DNA from: UBA9300 sp032260385 | GTDB taxonomy: Bacteria; Bacteroidota; Bacteroidia; Bacteroidales; VadinHA17 | Direction: 5' to 3' | DNA length: 64,000 nt | Assembly: GCA_032260385.1 (NCBI GenBank) | Contig: JAVVEL010000002.1 | Location: 127,033-191,032, forward strand | Shown here: positions 25,985 through 34,115 of the stretch, in pieces | How positions within the stretch are numbered: the first letter of the stretch is position 1 | Layout: the number at the start of each line of letters is the position of its first letter | The notes under the pieces: generated by a model | What the model saw: only the letters and a program-made list of their open reading frames with translations | Told to the model about the DNA's origin: nothing | Databases searched by the model: none | Position numbers and translations under genes: made by a program

Positions 25985-27460
25985 ATGAAAAAAGCGTTGA
26001 TAATACTTATAACTTTTGTTTCTGCGATTACCCTGGGTAAAGCACAAACAATAGATGAAGCACTGTGGTATTCACAGTTATTCTATGGCGGGTCAGCAAG
26101 ATTCCAGGCAATGGGTGGTGCCTTTACCGCTCTTGGAGGAGACCTGTCAGTACTGAGCCAGAACCCGGCCGGACTGGGGATTTACAGGTCGATGGAAGTT
26201 AGCCTCTCTCCCCAGATGTACTATAATAATTCGCTTTCAAAGTATAATAATACAGAAGCAACTGAATATGCCTACCAGTTCAACCTGAACCAGGCAGGTT
26301 TTGTTTATCCTCTTCTAAGCAACGATAAAACCTCCGGCCTTTCAGGTATTAACCTGGCATATTCGTTTAACCGTACCAATAATTTCAATATGAATACAGT
26401 GATACGGGGAGTAAATGATAACAGCTCCATGGCCGATTACTGGGCTGATATTGCTTACGGTACCTATTATACCGATATTGATGGTGCTCCGGGAGCAGCC
26501 TTTGAAGTGTGGCTACTTGATACAATAAGTGGATCAGGTGGTTATGAATATGCTACAACCTTCTCACAATACGGCGAAAATACCAATTCCACCTATGGCC
26601 AGAGCATACGGAGGATTATTTCACGGGAAGGACATGCAGCTGAACATGCCATAAGTGTTTCTGCAAACCTAGGTCATAAAATATACATTGGTGCTACCCT
26701 GGGAGTAAATAAAATTGAATCATATTCAACCTATGAACATACTGAACTGGATGACCAGGATCTTATATACGACTTCAATAATTTTGCCTACAGGGATGTG
26801 GTTGAAGCCAGTGGTACAGGCTATGCCTTCAAGCTAGGCTTAATTGTCAGACCCATTGAAATGCTGAGACTGGGGCTGGCCTTTCATACACCTACGGTCT
26901 ACAGGCTCGATGAATATTACTACGATGATATAAGATCGGAGTTTGATAATGGCGACTACTACACGTGGGAAAACGACCCCTTCAGGTTCTCCTATACTCT
27001 TACCACACCACTGCGGGCTATGGCCGGTGCAGCCCTGCAGCTGGGTAAATCAGGTTTGCTGAGTGCTGATTATGAATTTGTTGATTACAGGATGGCAAGA
27101 TTCTCAAGAGCATCCGACGACTATGATTATTACAATGAAAACCAGGATATCAGGGATATCTATGATGTAGCACATAATATCAGGCTTGGAGGCGAACTGA
27201 GGCTCAGTTCATTTTACATGAGAGCCGGTTATGCAATCTATGGAAGCCCCTTTGTTAAAGGAGAGGATAATGAAGATAATTACCAGTCAGTATATTCGGC
27301 AGGCCTGGGATTCAGGCAAAGCAACTTTTCCTTTGATGTTTCCTATGCGTTGAGAAGCAACCAGCAGATGTATTTCATGTATAATCATCCTGATATTAAT
27401 CCCGCCGAGATACAATATAACAGGCATCTTGTAACTGCCACGCTGGGATTCAGGTTCTGA
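25985..27460 (+). CDS. FadL/OmpP1-like outer-membrane transport protein
   Basis: ATG at 25985 opens a signal peptide (1-20, ending GKAQ) and a 491-residue beta-barrel protein; the frame open to 25949 adds residues that break the signal. SARFQAMGGAFTALGGDLSVLSQNPAGLGIYR (about residues 37-68) matches the start of the OmpP1/FadL/TodX family, whose N-terminus plugs the barrel, and the protein ends in ATLGFRF as barrels do. The family moves hydrophobic compounds across the outer membrane; some Bacteroidetes members serve the T9SS (PorV), and this one could be either. It follows the two Tyr-rich genes and overlaps wbqC (convergent) by 11 bases. Confidence 0.75.
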   Translation: MKKALIILITFVSAITLGKAQTIDEALWYSQLFYGGSARFQAMGGAFTALGGDLSVLSQNPAGLGIYRSMEVSLSPQMYYNNSLSKYNNTEATEYAYQFNLNQAGFVYPLLSNDKTSGLSGINLAYSFNRTNNFNMNTVIRGVNDNSSMADYWADIAYGTYYTDIDGAPGAAFEVWLLDTISGSGGYEYATTFSQYGENTNSTYGQSIRRIISREGHAAEHAISVSANLGHKIYIGATLGVNKIESYSTYEHTELDDQDLIYDFNNFAYRDVVEASGTGYAFKLGLIVRPIEMLRLGLAFHTPTVYRLDEYYYDDIRSEFDNGDYYTWENDPFRFSYTLTTPLRAMAGAALQLGKSGLLSADYEFVDYRMARFSRASDDYDYYNENQDIRDIYDVAHNIRLGGELRLSSFYMRAGYAIYGSPFVKGEDNEDNYQSVYSAGLGFRQSNFSFDVSYALRSNQQMYFMYNHPDINPAEIQYNRHLVTATLGFRF

Positions 27461-28067
27461 GATAAGACCATGTTTCGGGTCCCATGTTAAACATTAGATC
27501 AATAAAGCTCAGGTTTGGTTTAAAACCCAGGGATGGGCTGAATACCTGGAAGTATTCAGGGCTCTTGAAGACTGATTCATTCTTGGGCGACAAACTGTAC
27601 CTTAGATCCCTGGTATTATCATCATATGCTTTTATGAACGAATCTGTTTTATGCAGGCTGATTTCAATCTCCAGTGTATTGATGATAATATCCAGGATTT
27701 CCATGTTAAGATCGATAAGAAACTTGTATTTACCGTATAGAGGCTGAAGAATCTTATCCCCGTAAAATTCAAAAAAAGCTGATGAGTTATATGCTGATTC
27801 TATTGCATGTATGTGTTCTCTTTGCCACTTCCTTGAATTATCAATTCTAATATCCTTCATTTTAACCTTATGGAAACTACCTCTTTCGACAGGGATACTG
27901 AGAGGTATTACGCCGTTGGCTGAATAGATATAGCAACGGTTCCGGTAGGTTTGCTTCGGATAGGTTTCATGCTGCTCAATTAGTACCTTATCTGATTTCA
28001 GTAGCTCGGAAAAGTATTGTACTGGAGGGTAATAAGCTGTTGACAAAATAAGTATTTCTACTTCCAC
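27450..28067 (-). CDS. WbqC-family protein
   Basis: At 205 residues this looks like a whole WbqC family member: LSTAYYPPVQYFSELLKSD at the N-terminus, then YRNRCYIYSANG, PLSIPVERG, WQREHIHAIESAYNSSAFFEFY and PNLSFIDLMFNMGPE near the end. WbqC proteins are found in polysaccharide and aminoglycan loci, but no biochemical activity is established to my knowledge. The start is GTG at 28067, three bases after the larB stop, so it is translationally coupled to the lar genes although unrelated in function. It converges on, and overlaps, the FadL-like gene. Confidence 0.8.
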   Translation of the reverse strand: MEVEILILSTAYYPPVQYFSELLKSDKVLIEQHETYPKQTYRNRCYIYSANGVIPLSIPVERGSFHKVKMKDIRIDNSRKWQREHIHAIESAYNSSAFFEFYGDKILQPLYGKYKFLIDLNMEILDIIINTLEIEISLHKTDSFIKAYDDNTRDLRYSLSPKNESVFKSPEYFQVFSPSLGFKPNLSFIDLMFNMGPETWSYLRT

Positions 28068-28070
28068 GGT

Positions 28071-28820
28071 CTATGTTAACTGGTTAATCATGCTTGCATT
28101 GAAGCCTGCTCCGAAACCATTGTCTATATTTACAACGCTGACTCCCGATGCACAGCTGGTAAGCATGGCCAGCAGTGCTGACACGCCTCCGAAATTTGCA
28201 CCGTAGCCCACACTTGTAGGTACAGCTATAACCGGTTTATCTATAAGACCACCAACGACACTGGCCAGGGCTCCTTCCATGCCGGCTATAACTATAACCA
28301 CCCTGCATTTATTTATTTCAGGCAACATATCAAACAACCTGTGTATGCCTGCAACACCGGCATCATAAATACGGGTAATTCTGTTCCCGAGCAGCTCACA
28401 GGTAACCGCTGCTTCTTCGGCTACGGGTATGTCAGATGTGCCTGCAGTAATTACCGCAATTGGGGATTCAGCAATCTTTTGCCTCCCCTTCACAATGCTT
28501 ATTATTCTGGCCTCCGCATGCCATATGGCTTCAGGCGCTATTGAATGCACTGCCTTAAATTTTTCTTCACTGGCCCTGGTGCCAATAACACTCTGCCCGG
28601 TCTCAGATATGTGTTTGAAAATATCCCTGACCTGGTCACTTGTTTTCCCTTCGCAGAAGACTATTTCAGGATAGCCTGTCCTGAGCTCACGATGATGATC
28701 AATACGGGCAAAACCAAGATCGCCGGAGGGGAAATACTTTAATTGTTCAAGTGCATCATTTGTATTTATCTTTCCTTCAGAAAGATCTTCCAGTATTTGT
28801 TTTAGTCTTTCCCTGTTCAT
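28071..28820 (-). CDS. larB: Nickel-pincer cofactor carboxylase LarB
   Basis: LarB carboxylates and hydrolyses nicotinic acid adenine dinucleotide, the first step to the nickel-pincer nucleotide of lactate racemase. The protein (249 residues) has the PurE-like core: AVITAGTSDIPVAEEAA (about 122-138), YDAGVAGIHRLF, VIAGMEGALASVVGGL (175-190), PTSVGYGANFGG and CASGVSVVNIDNGFGAGF. The N-terminal 60 residues contain PEIVFCEGKT. Its ATG is one base after the larE stop. larC, larE and larB form one operon; no larA is in the window, so the cofactor client lies elsewhere. Confidence 0.9.
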   Translation of the reverse strand: MNRERLKQILEDLSEGKINTNDALEQLKYFPSGDLGFARIDHHRELRTGYPEIVFCEGKTSDQVRDIFKHISETGQSVIGTRASEEKFKAVHSIAPEAIWHAEARIISIVKGRQKIAESPIAVITAGTSDIPVAEEAAVTCELLGNRITRIYDAGVAGIHRLFDMLPEINKCRVVIVIAGMEGALASVVGGLIDKPVIAVPTSVGYGANFGGVSALLAMLTSCASGVSVVNIDNGFGAGFNASMINQLT

Positions 28821-28821
28821 A

Positions 28822-29625
28822 TTATTTTTTTTTGTTTTGATTCATACTGCCCATACGGTATCCTTCCAGGTCAAGGCTGATGAATTCAATGCCCCTTTTT
28901 TTGAATTCTTTAATTATTTCCTTCCTTATCTCATCTTCAAGTACTCTGCTGAAATGGACCGGGTTGATTTCCAGTCGCGCAATATTGTTATGCAATCTTA
29001 CACGTGCGCCCGGGAATCCCATCCTGTGCAAGTAACGTTCCGATTCTTCAACAAGCCTTAGTTCACGCGGATTGATTTTTTCATTAAAAGGCAGGCGCGT
29101 CAGCAGACACGCATACGCAGGCTTATCCCATATTTCGAGATTAAAACTCCGGAGGCCTTTTCTTATTTCTTCCTTTGTGAATCCGGCTTCGAGCAGGGGG
29201 CTGCGTATATCAAGTTCTTTCAATGCCTTCATTCCGGGCCTGTAATCTTTAGTGTCATCTGCATTACTACCGTCAGCAATTATGTTAAAGCCTTTTTGGG
29301 CCGCATACTTCTTAATATGCCCGAATAATATTGATTTACACCTGTAGCACCTGTCGGGTGGATTTAATATTATTGAGCTGTCAAGAGGGATATTTAAAAT
29401 ATCATGTTCAATATTCATGAACCGGCAGAAGTTAATTGCTTCCTCCACCTCCCACTGTGGTATGTAGGGTGTTTTTATGGTCACTGCCGACACCCTTGCA
29501 TCAGAAAACCTTTTTAATATATATAAGAGAAAAGTGCTGTCAACTCCTCCTGAAAATGCTATCAGAATATTGTCAGTCCTGCTGAAATCAGCGCATAATT
29601 TCCTTATTTTATCTTTTACTGCCAT
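28822..29625 (-). CDS. larE: Sacrificial sulfur transferase LarE
   Basis: LarE uses ATP to adenylate pyridinium-3,5-dicarboxylate mononucleotide and donates sulfur, converting carboxylates to thiocarboxylates. The PP-loop IAFSGGVDSTF has SGGVDS at 25-30. Cys173 in KPAYACLLTRLPF aligns with the sacrificial Cys of characterised LarE. C93 and C96 (DRCYRC) are additional conserved-looking cysteines; whether they help hold an Fe-S cluster, as in some LarE proteins, is uncertain. I chose ATG 29625 (267 residues), which overlaps the larC stop by 17 bases; the frame is open 12 more codons with a non-family N-terminus. Confidence 0.88.
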   Translation of the reverse strand: MAVKDKIRKLCADFSRTDNILIAFSGGVDSTFLLYILKRFSDARVSAVTIKTPYIPQWEVEEAINFCRFMNIEHDILNIPLDSSIILNPPDRCYRCKSILFGHIKKYAAQKGFNIIADGSNADDTKDYRPGMKALKELDIRSPLLEAGFTKEEIRKGLRSFNLEIWDKPAYACLLTRLPFNEKINPRELRLVEESERYLHRMGFPGARVRLHNNIARLEINPVHFSRVLEDEIRKEIIKEFKKRGIEFISLDLEGYRMGSMNQNKKK

Positions 29626-30883
29626 TAATAAATGCAATGATATTATTATAAACTTCAGCAAGAGGTAATTTGTTCTTTTCTGCGATGGCCATACATTCTG
29701 ATATCTCAGGTTTCGCGGATATTAGTTTATTATTATGATAGGCATATTTAACCGTTACGGGTCCGTATTCCGTTGCTATTTTATTCATCTGCCTGCTTGC
29801 GGTATGCTTGTCAAACTTTGTTATTCTCAGGCCCAGCGTGCTTGAGTCAGTGAAGAAGGTTTCTTTTACTGCCTCAATATCTCCTGCCCCGCAAATTACG
29901 CTTACTTTGATAGCCGGCCTGGACCTTTTCATAATAATATTTGTCAGGAACACATCTGCTGCACCTGCTTCAAATAATTTATTAACAAGGTTTTCATACA
30001 TCTCGGGATTCATGTCATCTATATTGCTTTCAATGAGATAAGCCATGTGCCCTGCGGCTTCACGGGTGTTTGTTTCCCCGAGATAAACCCTCAAGAGGTT
30101 GGGCAGTTCAGGGTTATTTCTTTGACCTATNNNNNNNNNNNNNNNNNNNNNNNNNNNNNNNNNNNNNNNNNNNNNNNNNNNNNNNNNNNNNNNNNNNNNN
30201 NNNNNNNNNNNNNNNNNNNNNNNNNNNNNGCCATATCCTGTCCTGTGAATTTTCATGTTGGCCTGGCTTTCAAAACGGGTTCCCAGTGTGCTTATTATTG
30301 CTGCACCTGTTGGTGTTGTTGCTTCAAAATCGACCCTTCCCTTAGTTACGGGAATGCCCTTTATTATTTCCGCTGTGGCGGGAGCAGGTACCGGAAGCAA
30401 TCCGTGTGCACACCTGACAAAGCCGCTGCCCAGCTCAACAGGTGATACTGCAACATCTTTTATTCCCAGATTGATGTAGCATATGGCTGCCCCTGCTATG
30501 TCAATTATAGAATCCACGGCACCCACCTCATGAAAATGTACTCTTTCAACGGGGATGTCATGAACCTTTGCTTCGGCTTCAGCAACTTTTCTGAAAATTT
30601 CCAGTGCAACTGTTTTAACGGCTGTACTAAGGCTGCTCTTTTCAATAATATTTTCTATATCAGCAAGATGACGATGTTTTTCTTCTTCCGTCAATACCAC
30701 ACTTACCTTTGTTCCCCTTATGCCATGACGCTGGTCTTTTTCCACACGCATTTCCCAGCCCGGGATCTCAAGTTTTCTTAATTCACCAATAAGATAATCC
30801 TTGTCAACCCCGAGATCTATCATTGCACCCAGGTTCATATCACCACTTATACCGGAGAAACATTCGTAGTAGAGAGTATTCAT
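29609..30883 (-). CDS. larC: Nickel insertion protein LarC, interrupted by an assembly gap
   Basis: LarC installs nickel in the pincer cofactor using CTP. The N-terminal part begins YYECFSGISGDMNLGAMIDLG, continues with HFHEVGAVDSIIDIAGA (near residues 113-130) and ELGSGFVRCAHGLLPVPAPAT, and the C-terminal part holds LIESNIDDMNPEMYENL. All are LarC signatures. A 99-base run of N (30131-30229) lies between the N- and C-terminal halves. Some lactobacilli make LarC from two frames by programmed shift near such a junction. Because the gap size is a multiple of three only by assembly convention, the single open frame across it cannot be trusted. Confidence 0.85.
   Translation of the reverse strand: MNTLYYECFSGISGDMNLGAMIDLGVDKDYLIGELRKLEIPGWEMRVEKDQRHGIRGTKVSVVLTEEEKHRHLADIENIIEKSSLSTAVKTVALEIFRKVAEAEAKVHDIPVERVHFHEVGAVDSIIDIAGAAICYINLGIKDVAVSPVELGSGFVRCAHGLLPVPAPATAEIIKGIPVTKGRVDFEATTPTGAAIISTLGTRFESQANMKIHRTGYGXXXXXXXXXXXXXXXXXXXXXXXXXXXXXXXXXIGQRNNPELPNLLRVYLGETNTREAAGHMAYLIESNIDDMNPEMYENLVNKLFEAGAADVFLTNIIMKRSRPAIKVSVICGAGDIEAVKETFFTDSSTLGLRITKFDKHTASRQMNKIATEYGPVTVKYAYHNNKLISAKPEISECMAIAEKNKLPLAEVYNNIIAFINGSKR
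30131..30229. other. Assembly gap (99 N)
   Basis: The sequence is 99 undetermined bases inside larC. The true length and content are unknown. Confidence 0.99.
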
Positions 30884-31003
30884 TATTTAATATTTTAAAA
30901 CTACTGCTAAGATAATATTAAGCATATTATTAAAATAATAATATTGCTATTTTGCAGTGAAACAATTAATTTGAATATTTGCACTGAATAAAATTTTAGA
31001 ATA

Positions 31004-31924
31004 ATGAAAAGACGGGATTTTTTTATAAAGTCATTGGGAGCAGGTGTGGCAGCAGGTGCTGCGTTCAGCCTCGGTGGATACAATAAATTATGGGCATCAA
31101 GCCCTGCTGCGGCAGCATATGACCTGGTTGCAGTGATGGGGGCTGAGCCTGAAGCAATGTTCGATAAGGGAATAAGCGCGCTGGGAGGAATAACAAATTT
31201 TGTCAAAAAAGGCCAGACAGTGGTTATTAAGCCAAATATTGGATGGGACAGGAGCCCTGAAATGGCTGCTAACACAAATCCTCTTCTTATTAAACGTATA
31301 GTTGAACACTGCATTAGGGCAGGGGCAGATAAGGTCTATGTTTTTGACCATACCTGTCATAACTGGGTTAAATCATATAAGAATTCAGGGATAGAAAAAG
31401 CCGCCAAAGATGCAGGTGCAAGAATAGTGCCGGCAGATACCGAGAAATACTATCAGGAAGTAGACATACCCGGGGCTAAAATCCTGAAGAATGCAAAGGT
31501 GCATGAACTGATTCTCGAATCAGATGTCTTCATTAATGTGCCCGTATTGAAACATCATTCCAGCACCAAGATGACAGCTACAATGAAGAATCTTATGGGC
31601 AATGTGTGGGACCGGGGTTTCTGGCATTCAAATAACCTTCACCAGTGCATAGCCGATTATGCAACCTTTGAAAAGAAACCAACGCTTAATATTATTGACT
31701 GCTACAGGGTGATGATGCGAAACGGCCCCCAGGGAGTGTCAGTGAGCGATTCTATGGAGATGAAGGCTCAGATAATATCAACAGATATGCTGGCTGCCGA
31801 CACGGCTGCCGCAAGCATGATAAAAATGAGTCCGGAACAGATAGATTATATACCACTGGCCAATAAAATGGGTATTGGAAGAATGGATCTTGAAAACCTG
31901 AATATTCACAGAATAAAAATGTAA
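31004..31924 (+). CDS. Tat-exported DUF362 protein
   Basis: The product (306 residues) starts KRRDFFIKSLGAGVAAGAAF, a twin-arginine signal, so it is probably exported folded, with or without a cofactor. The remainder matches DUF362: VVIKPNIGWDRSPE (near 72-85), FDHTCHNW, VFINVPVLKHHSSTKMTATMKNLMG (about 177-201), and LNIIDCYRVM. DUF362 domains often occur with ferredoxin modules and are thought to be redox-linked, but no reaction is established. The next gene, nine bases on, encodes a membrane polyferredoxin. It is divergent from the lar operon; the 120-base spacer is AT-rich without a clean promoter match. Confidence 0.8.
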   Translation: MKRRDFFIKSLGAGVAAGAAFSLGGYNKLWASSPAAAAYDLVAVMGAEPEAMFDKGISALGGITNFVKKGQTVVIKPNIGWDRSPEMAANTNPLLIKRIVEHCIRAGADKVYVFDHTCHNWVKSYKNSGIEKAAKDAGARIVPADTEKYYQEVDIPGAKILKNAKVHELILESDVFINVPVLKHHSSTKMTATMKNLMGNVWDRGFWHSNNLHQCIADYATFEKKPTLNIIDCYRVMMRNGPQGVSVSDSMEMKAQIISTDMLAADTAAASMIKMSPEQIDYIPLANKMGIGRMDLENLNIHRIKM

Positions 31925-31933
31925 AGCTCCCGG

Positions 31934-33493
31934 ATGAAATCTCCTGCTTTAAAGACAACCAGGCTTGTTCTGGCAGTACTGGTATTTGTAATAATAACAC
32001 TGTCGTTTATAGACTTCCGTTATATTATCCCTGATAAATGGTTTAGTTTTATCCTTTACCTGCAATTTGTGCCATCGGTATTGAATTTTATGAACCTGCC
32101 GGCCTTGGCAACAGCAGGATTCATTTTTGTCCTTGGACTGACCCTGGTCACGGGACGAAGCTACTGTTCAATCCTCTGCCCGCTTGGTATCTACCAGGAC
32201 ATTGTAAGCCGCGCAGGGGGGAAGTTCAGACGTAAATTCAGGAAGTTTCGTTATGGGAAGCCATATGTTATACTGAGGCATCTTATACTCGCCGTAACAT
32301 TGATAGTGATGCTGGCAGGTTCTGTGTTTCTGATAAGCCTGCTCGATCCCTACAGTGTCTTTGGCAGGTTCGCCACATACTTTTTCCAGCCTGTGGTGCT
32401 GTTGCTAAATAACCTTATTGCCGCAGTGACTTCATTGTTTGATAATTATTTCATCTTTAAGGTTGATTTTATAAAGATTCCACTTGCAGTATACATATTG
32501 CCTGTCCTCCTGCTGGTACTCGTAACATTGTTATCGTTCACAAAGGGAAGACTTTATTGCAATACCGTATGTCCGCTTGGTACCTTACTTGGGCTTATAT
32601 CCAGAGTGTCATTTCTCAGGATAAGGATCAATGAGAGTCAATGTACTCATTGCGGACTATGTGCTGTTAACTGCAAGGCTTCATGCATTGATTTCAAAAA
32701 TGAGGATGTTGACCTGAGCAGGTGTGTTACCTGTTTTAATTGCATCACCGCGTGCCCCGATAACGCTATTTCATACGGGTATAAGAGGACCGGCACGGTA
32801 AAAAACATAGATGAACCTGACCAGGGAAAAAGAGGTTTTATAGGTGGCATACTGCTTTTCCTGGCCTTTATTCCACGCATTATAAAGGCCCAGGATGCTC
32901 CCGTTCCCAAGAAGGAGTCAACAGTTCAGGAAGATCGTACCTCTCCGGTATGCCCCCCGGGAGGAGTCAGCATAGAACATTTTAATACTTATTGTACAGC
33001 CTGTTCCCTGTGCGTAAGTGCCTGTCCCAATAACGTAATAATACCTTCTTTTAATGAATACGGCCTTTCGGGGCTTATGCAGCCCCGTATGGATTATCAT
33101 AAGGGCTTCTGTAATTTTGAGTGTATAAGATGTACTGAGGTGTGTCCCTCAGGGGCCCTGCTGCCTCTTGCTCTTGAAGCCAAGAAACTTACACAGATAG
33201 GAAAAGTCAATTTTATAAAGGAAAATTGTATTGTTGAAACCGAGAGGACAGATTGTGGTGCCTGCTCAGAGCATTGCCCCACAAAAGCAGTCCAGATGGT
33301 CCCTTATATAGGCAATCTTGTTATTCCGGAAGTTAATAATGAAATATGTGTTGGTTGCGGTGCCTGCGAATATGCCTGCCCCACAAAACCTTTCAAGGCA
33401 ATTTTCGTTGACGGAAATCCCATTCACCAGGATGCAAAAAAACCTGACGAAACAGAACTGAATGTAAAAGAACTCGACGAATTCCCGTTCTGA
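31934..33493 (+). CDS. Membrane polyferredoxin, NapH/CcoG-like
   Basis: The 519-residue protein has about five membrane segments in the first 230 residues, with the duplicated half-motif CxxxCPLG (CSILCPLG and CNTVCPLG) of the NapH/NosR/RdxA family. It then carries Cys clusters of ferredoxin type: CTHCGLCAVNC with CVTCFNCITACP, CTACSLCVSACP, CIRCTEVCP, CGACSEHCP and CVGCGACEYACP. It therefore probably binds several [4Fe-4S] clusters and carries electrons between the membrane and a periplasmic partner. The natural partner is the Tat-exported DUF362 protein encoded nine bases upstream. A second hydrophobic stretch near residue 300 may make the later clusters face the other side. The substrate is unknown. 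Confidence 0.8.
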   Translation: MKSPALKTTRLVLAVLVFVIITLSFIDFRYIIPDKWFSFILYLQFVPSVLNFMNLPALATAGFIFVLGLTLVTGRSYCSILCPLGIYQDIVSRAGGKFRRKFRKFRYGKPYVILRHLILAVTLIVMLAGSVFLISLLDPYSVFGRFATYFFQPVVLLLNNLIAAVTSLFDNYFIFKVDFIKIPLAVYILPVLLLVLVTLLSFTKGRLYCNTVCPLGTLLGLISRVSFLRIRINESQCTHCGLCAVNCKASCIDFKNEDVDLSRCVTCFNCITACPDNAISYGYKRTGTVKNIDEPDQGKRGFIGGILLFLAFIPRIIKAQDAPVPKKESTVQEDRTSPVCPPGGVSIEHFNTYCTACSLCVSACPNNVIIPSFNEYGLSGLMQPRMDYHKGFCNFECIRCTEVCPSGALLPLALEAKKLTQIGKVNFIKENCIVETERTDCGACSEHCPTKAVQMVPYIGNLVIPEVNNEICVGCGACEYACPTKPFKAIFVDGNPIHQDAKKPDETELNVKELDEFPF

Positions 33494-33563
33494 AACCCTT
33501 CCTTGTATAAAATGACATATTTAGTTTATAACAATTTATAGAATTCGTTCAACATGCTTTGAT

Positions 33564-33618
33564 ACCGGAATTATAATTCACCGGTTTCGCTTGAAAAAGT
33601 CATCAAAATATGACTTTT
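33564..33618. other. Two inverted repeats upstream of the methylmalonyl-CoA operon
   Basis: ACCGGAATTA (33564-33573) faces TAATTCACCGGT (33574-33585), a dyad with a two-base bulge. AAAAGTCAT (33595-33603) pairs perfectly with ATGACTTTT (33610-33618) across six bases. They lie just upstream of the candidate promoter at 33622-33654. They could be operators, or weak terminators of the polyferredoxin transcript; T-runs are too short to decide. Confidence 0.4.
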
Positions 33619-33621
33619 ATC

Positions 33622-33654
33622 TTTATTAATGTATCATTATTAGCATTACTTTTG
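33622..33654 (+). promoter_or_regulatory. Candidate promoter of the mce-mmd operon
   Basis: TTTA at 33622-33625 and TACTTTTG at 33647-33654, separated by 21 bases, approach the Bacteroidetes consensus; the -7 box is exact and the spacing slightly long. Transcription would start about 20 bases before the ATG of mce. Confidence 0.45.
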
Positions 33655-33683
33655 CTTCATATTTATAATTAAGCTGAATTTTA

Positions 33684-34097
33684 ATGGAACCAACACATAT
33701 TGAACATATTGGTATTGCTGTGAGAAGTGTGGATGAGGCTATTCCCTTCTATGAAAAAGTGCTCGGTCTGAAATGTTATAACATTGAGGAGGTTGCCGAC
33801 CAGAAGGTGCGAACGGCTTTTTTTAAGGTAGGGCAGACTAAGATTGAATTGCTCGAATCTACTGATCCTGAAGGACCTGTAGGTAAATTTATTGAGAAAA
33901 GGGGTGAAGGAATCCATCATCTTGCCTTCGCCGTCAGCCGACTTGAAGACAAACTCAGGGAAGCAGAGTCAAGAGGGGTAAGGCTAATAGATTCCATTCC
34001 AAGAAAAGGTGCTGAAGGCCTTGATATAGCTTTTTTACATCCAAAGTCTACCTTCGGGGTGCTGACAGAATTGTGTGAAGATAAATCAGGTAAATAA
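33684..34097 (+). CDS. mce: Methylmalonyl-CoA epimerase
   Basis: This 137-residue VOC-fold enzyme interconverts (R)- and (S)-methylmalonyl-CoA. The start HIEHIGIAVRSVDEAIPFYEKVLG is typical; metal ligands are readable as H8, a Gln in DQKVRTAFF (Q40), H79 in GIHHLAF and E129 in VLTELCE. It is first in a five-gene operon for Na+-coupled methylmalonyl-CoA decarboxylation, the last step from succinyl-CoA to propionyl-CoA in propionate fermentation. The methylmalonyl-CoA mutase is not in the window. mmdA follows after 18 bases. Confidence 0.93.
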   Translation: MEPTHIEHIGIAVRSVDEAIPFYEKVLGLKCYNIEEVADQKVRTAFFKVGQTKIELLESTDPEGPVGKFIEKRGEGIHHLAFAVSRLEDKLREAESRGVRLIDSIPRKGAEGLDIAFLHPKSTFGVLTELCEDKSGK

Positions 34098-34115
34098 TTT
34101 TAATAATTCCGGAAA

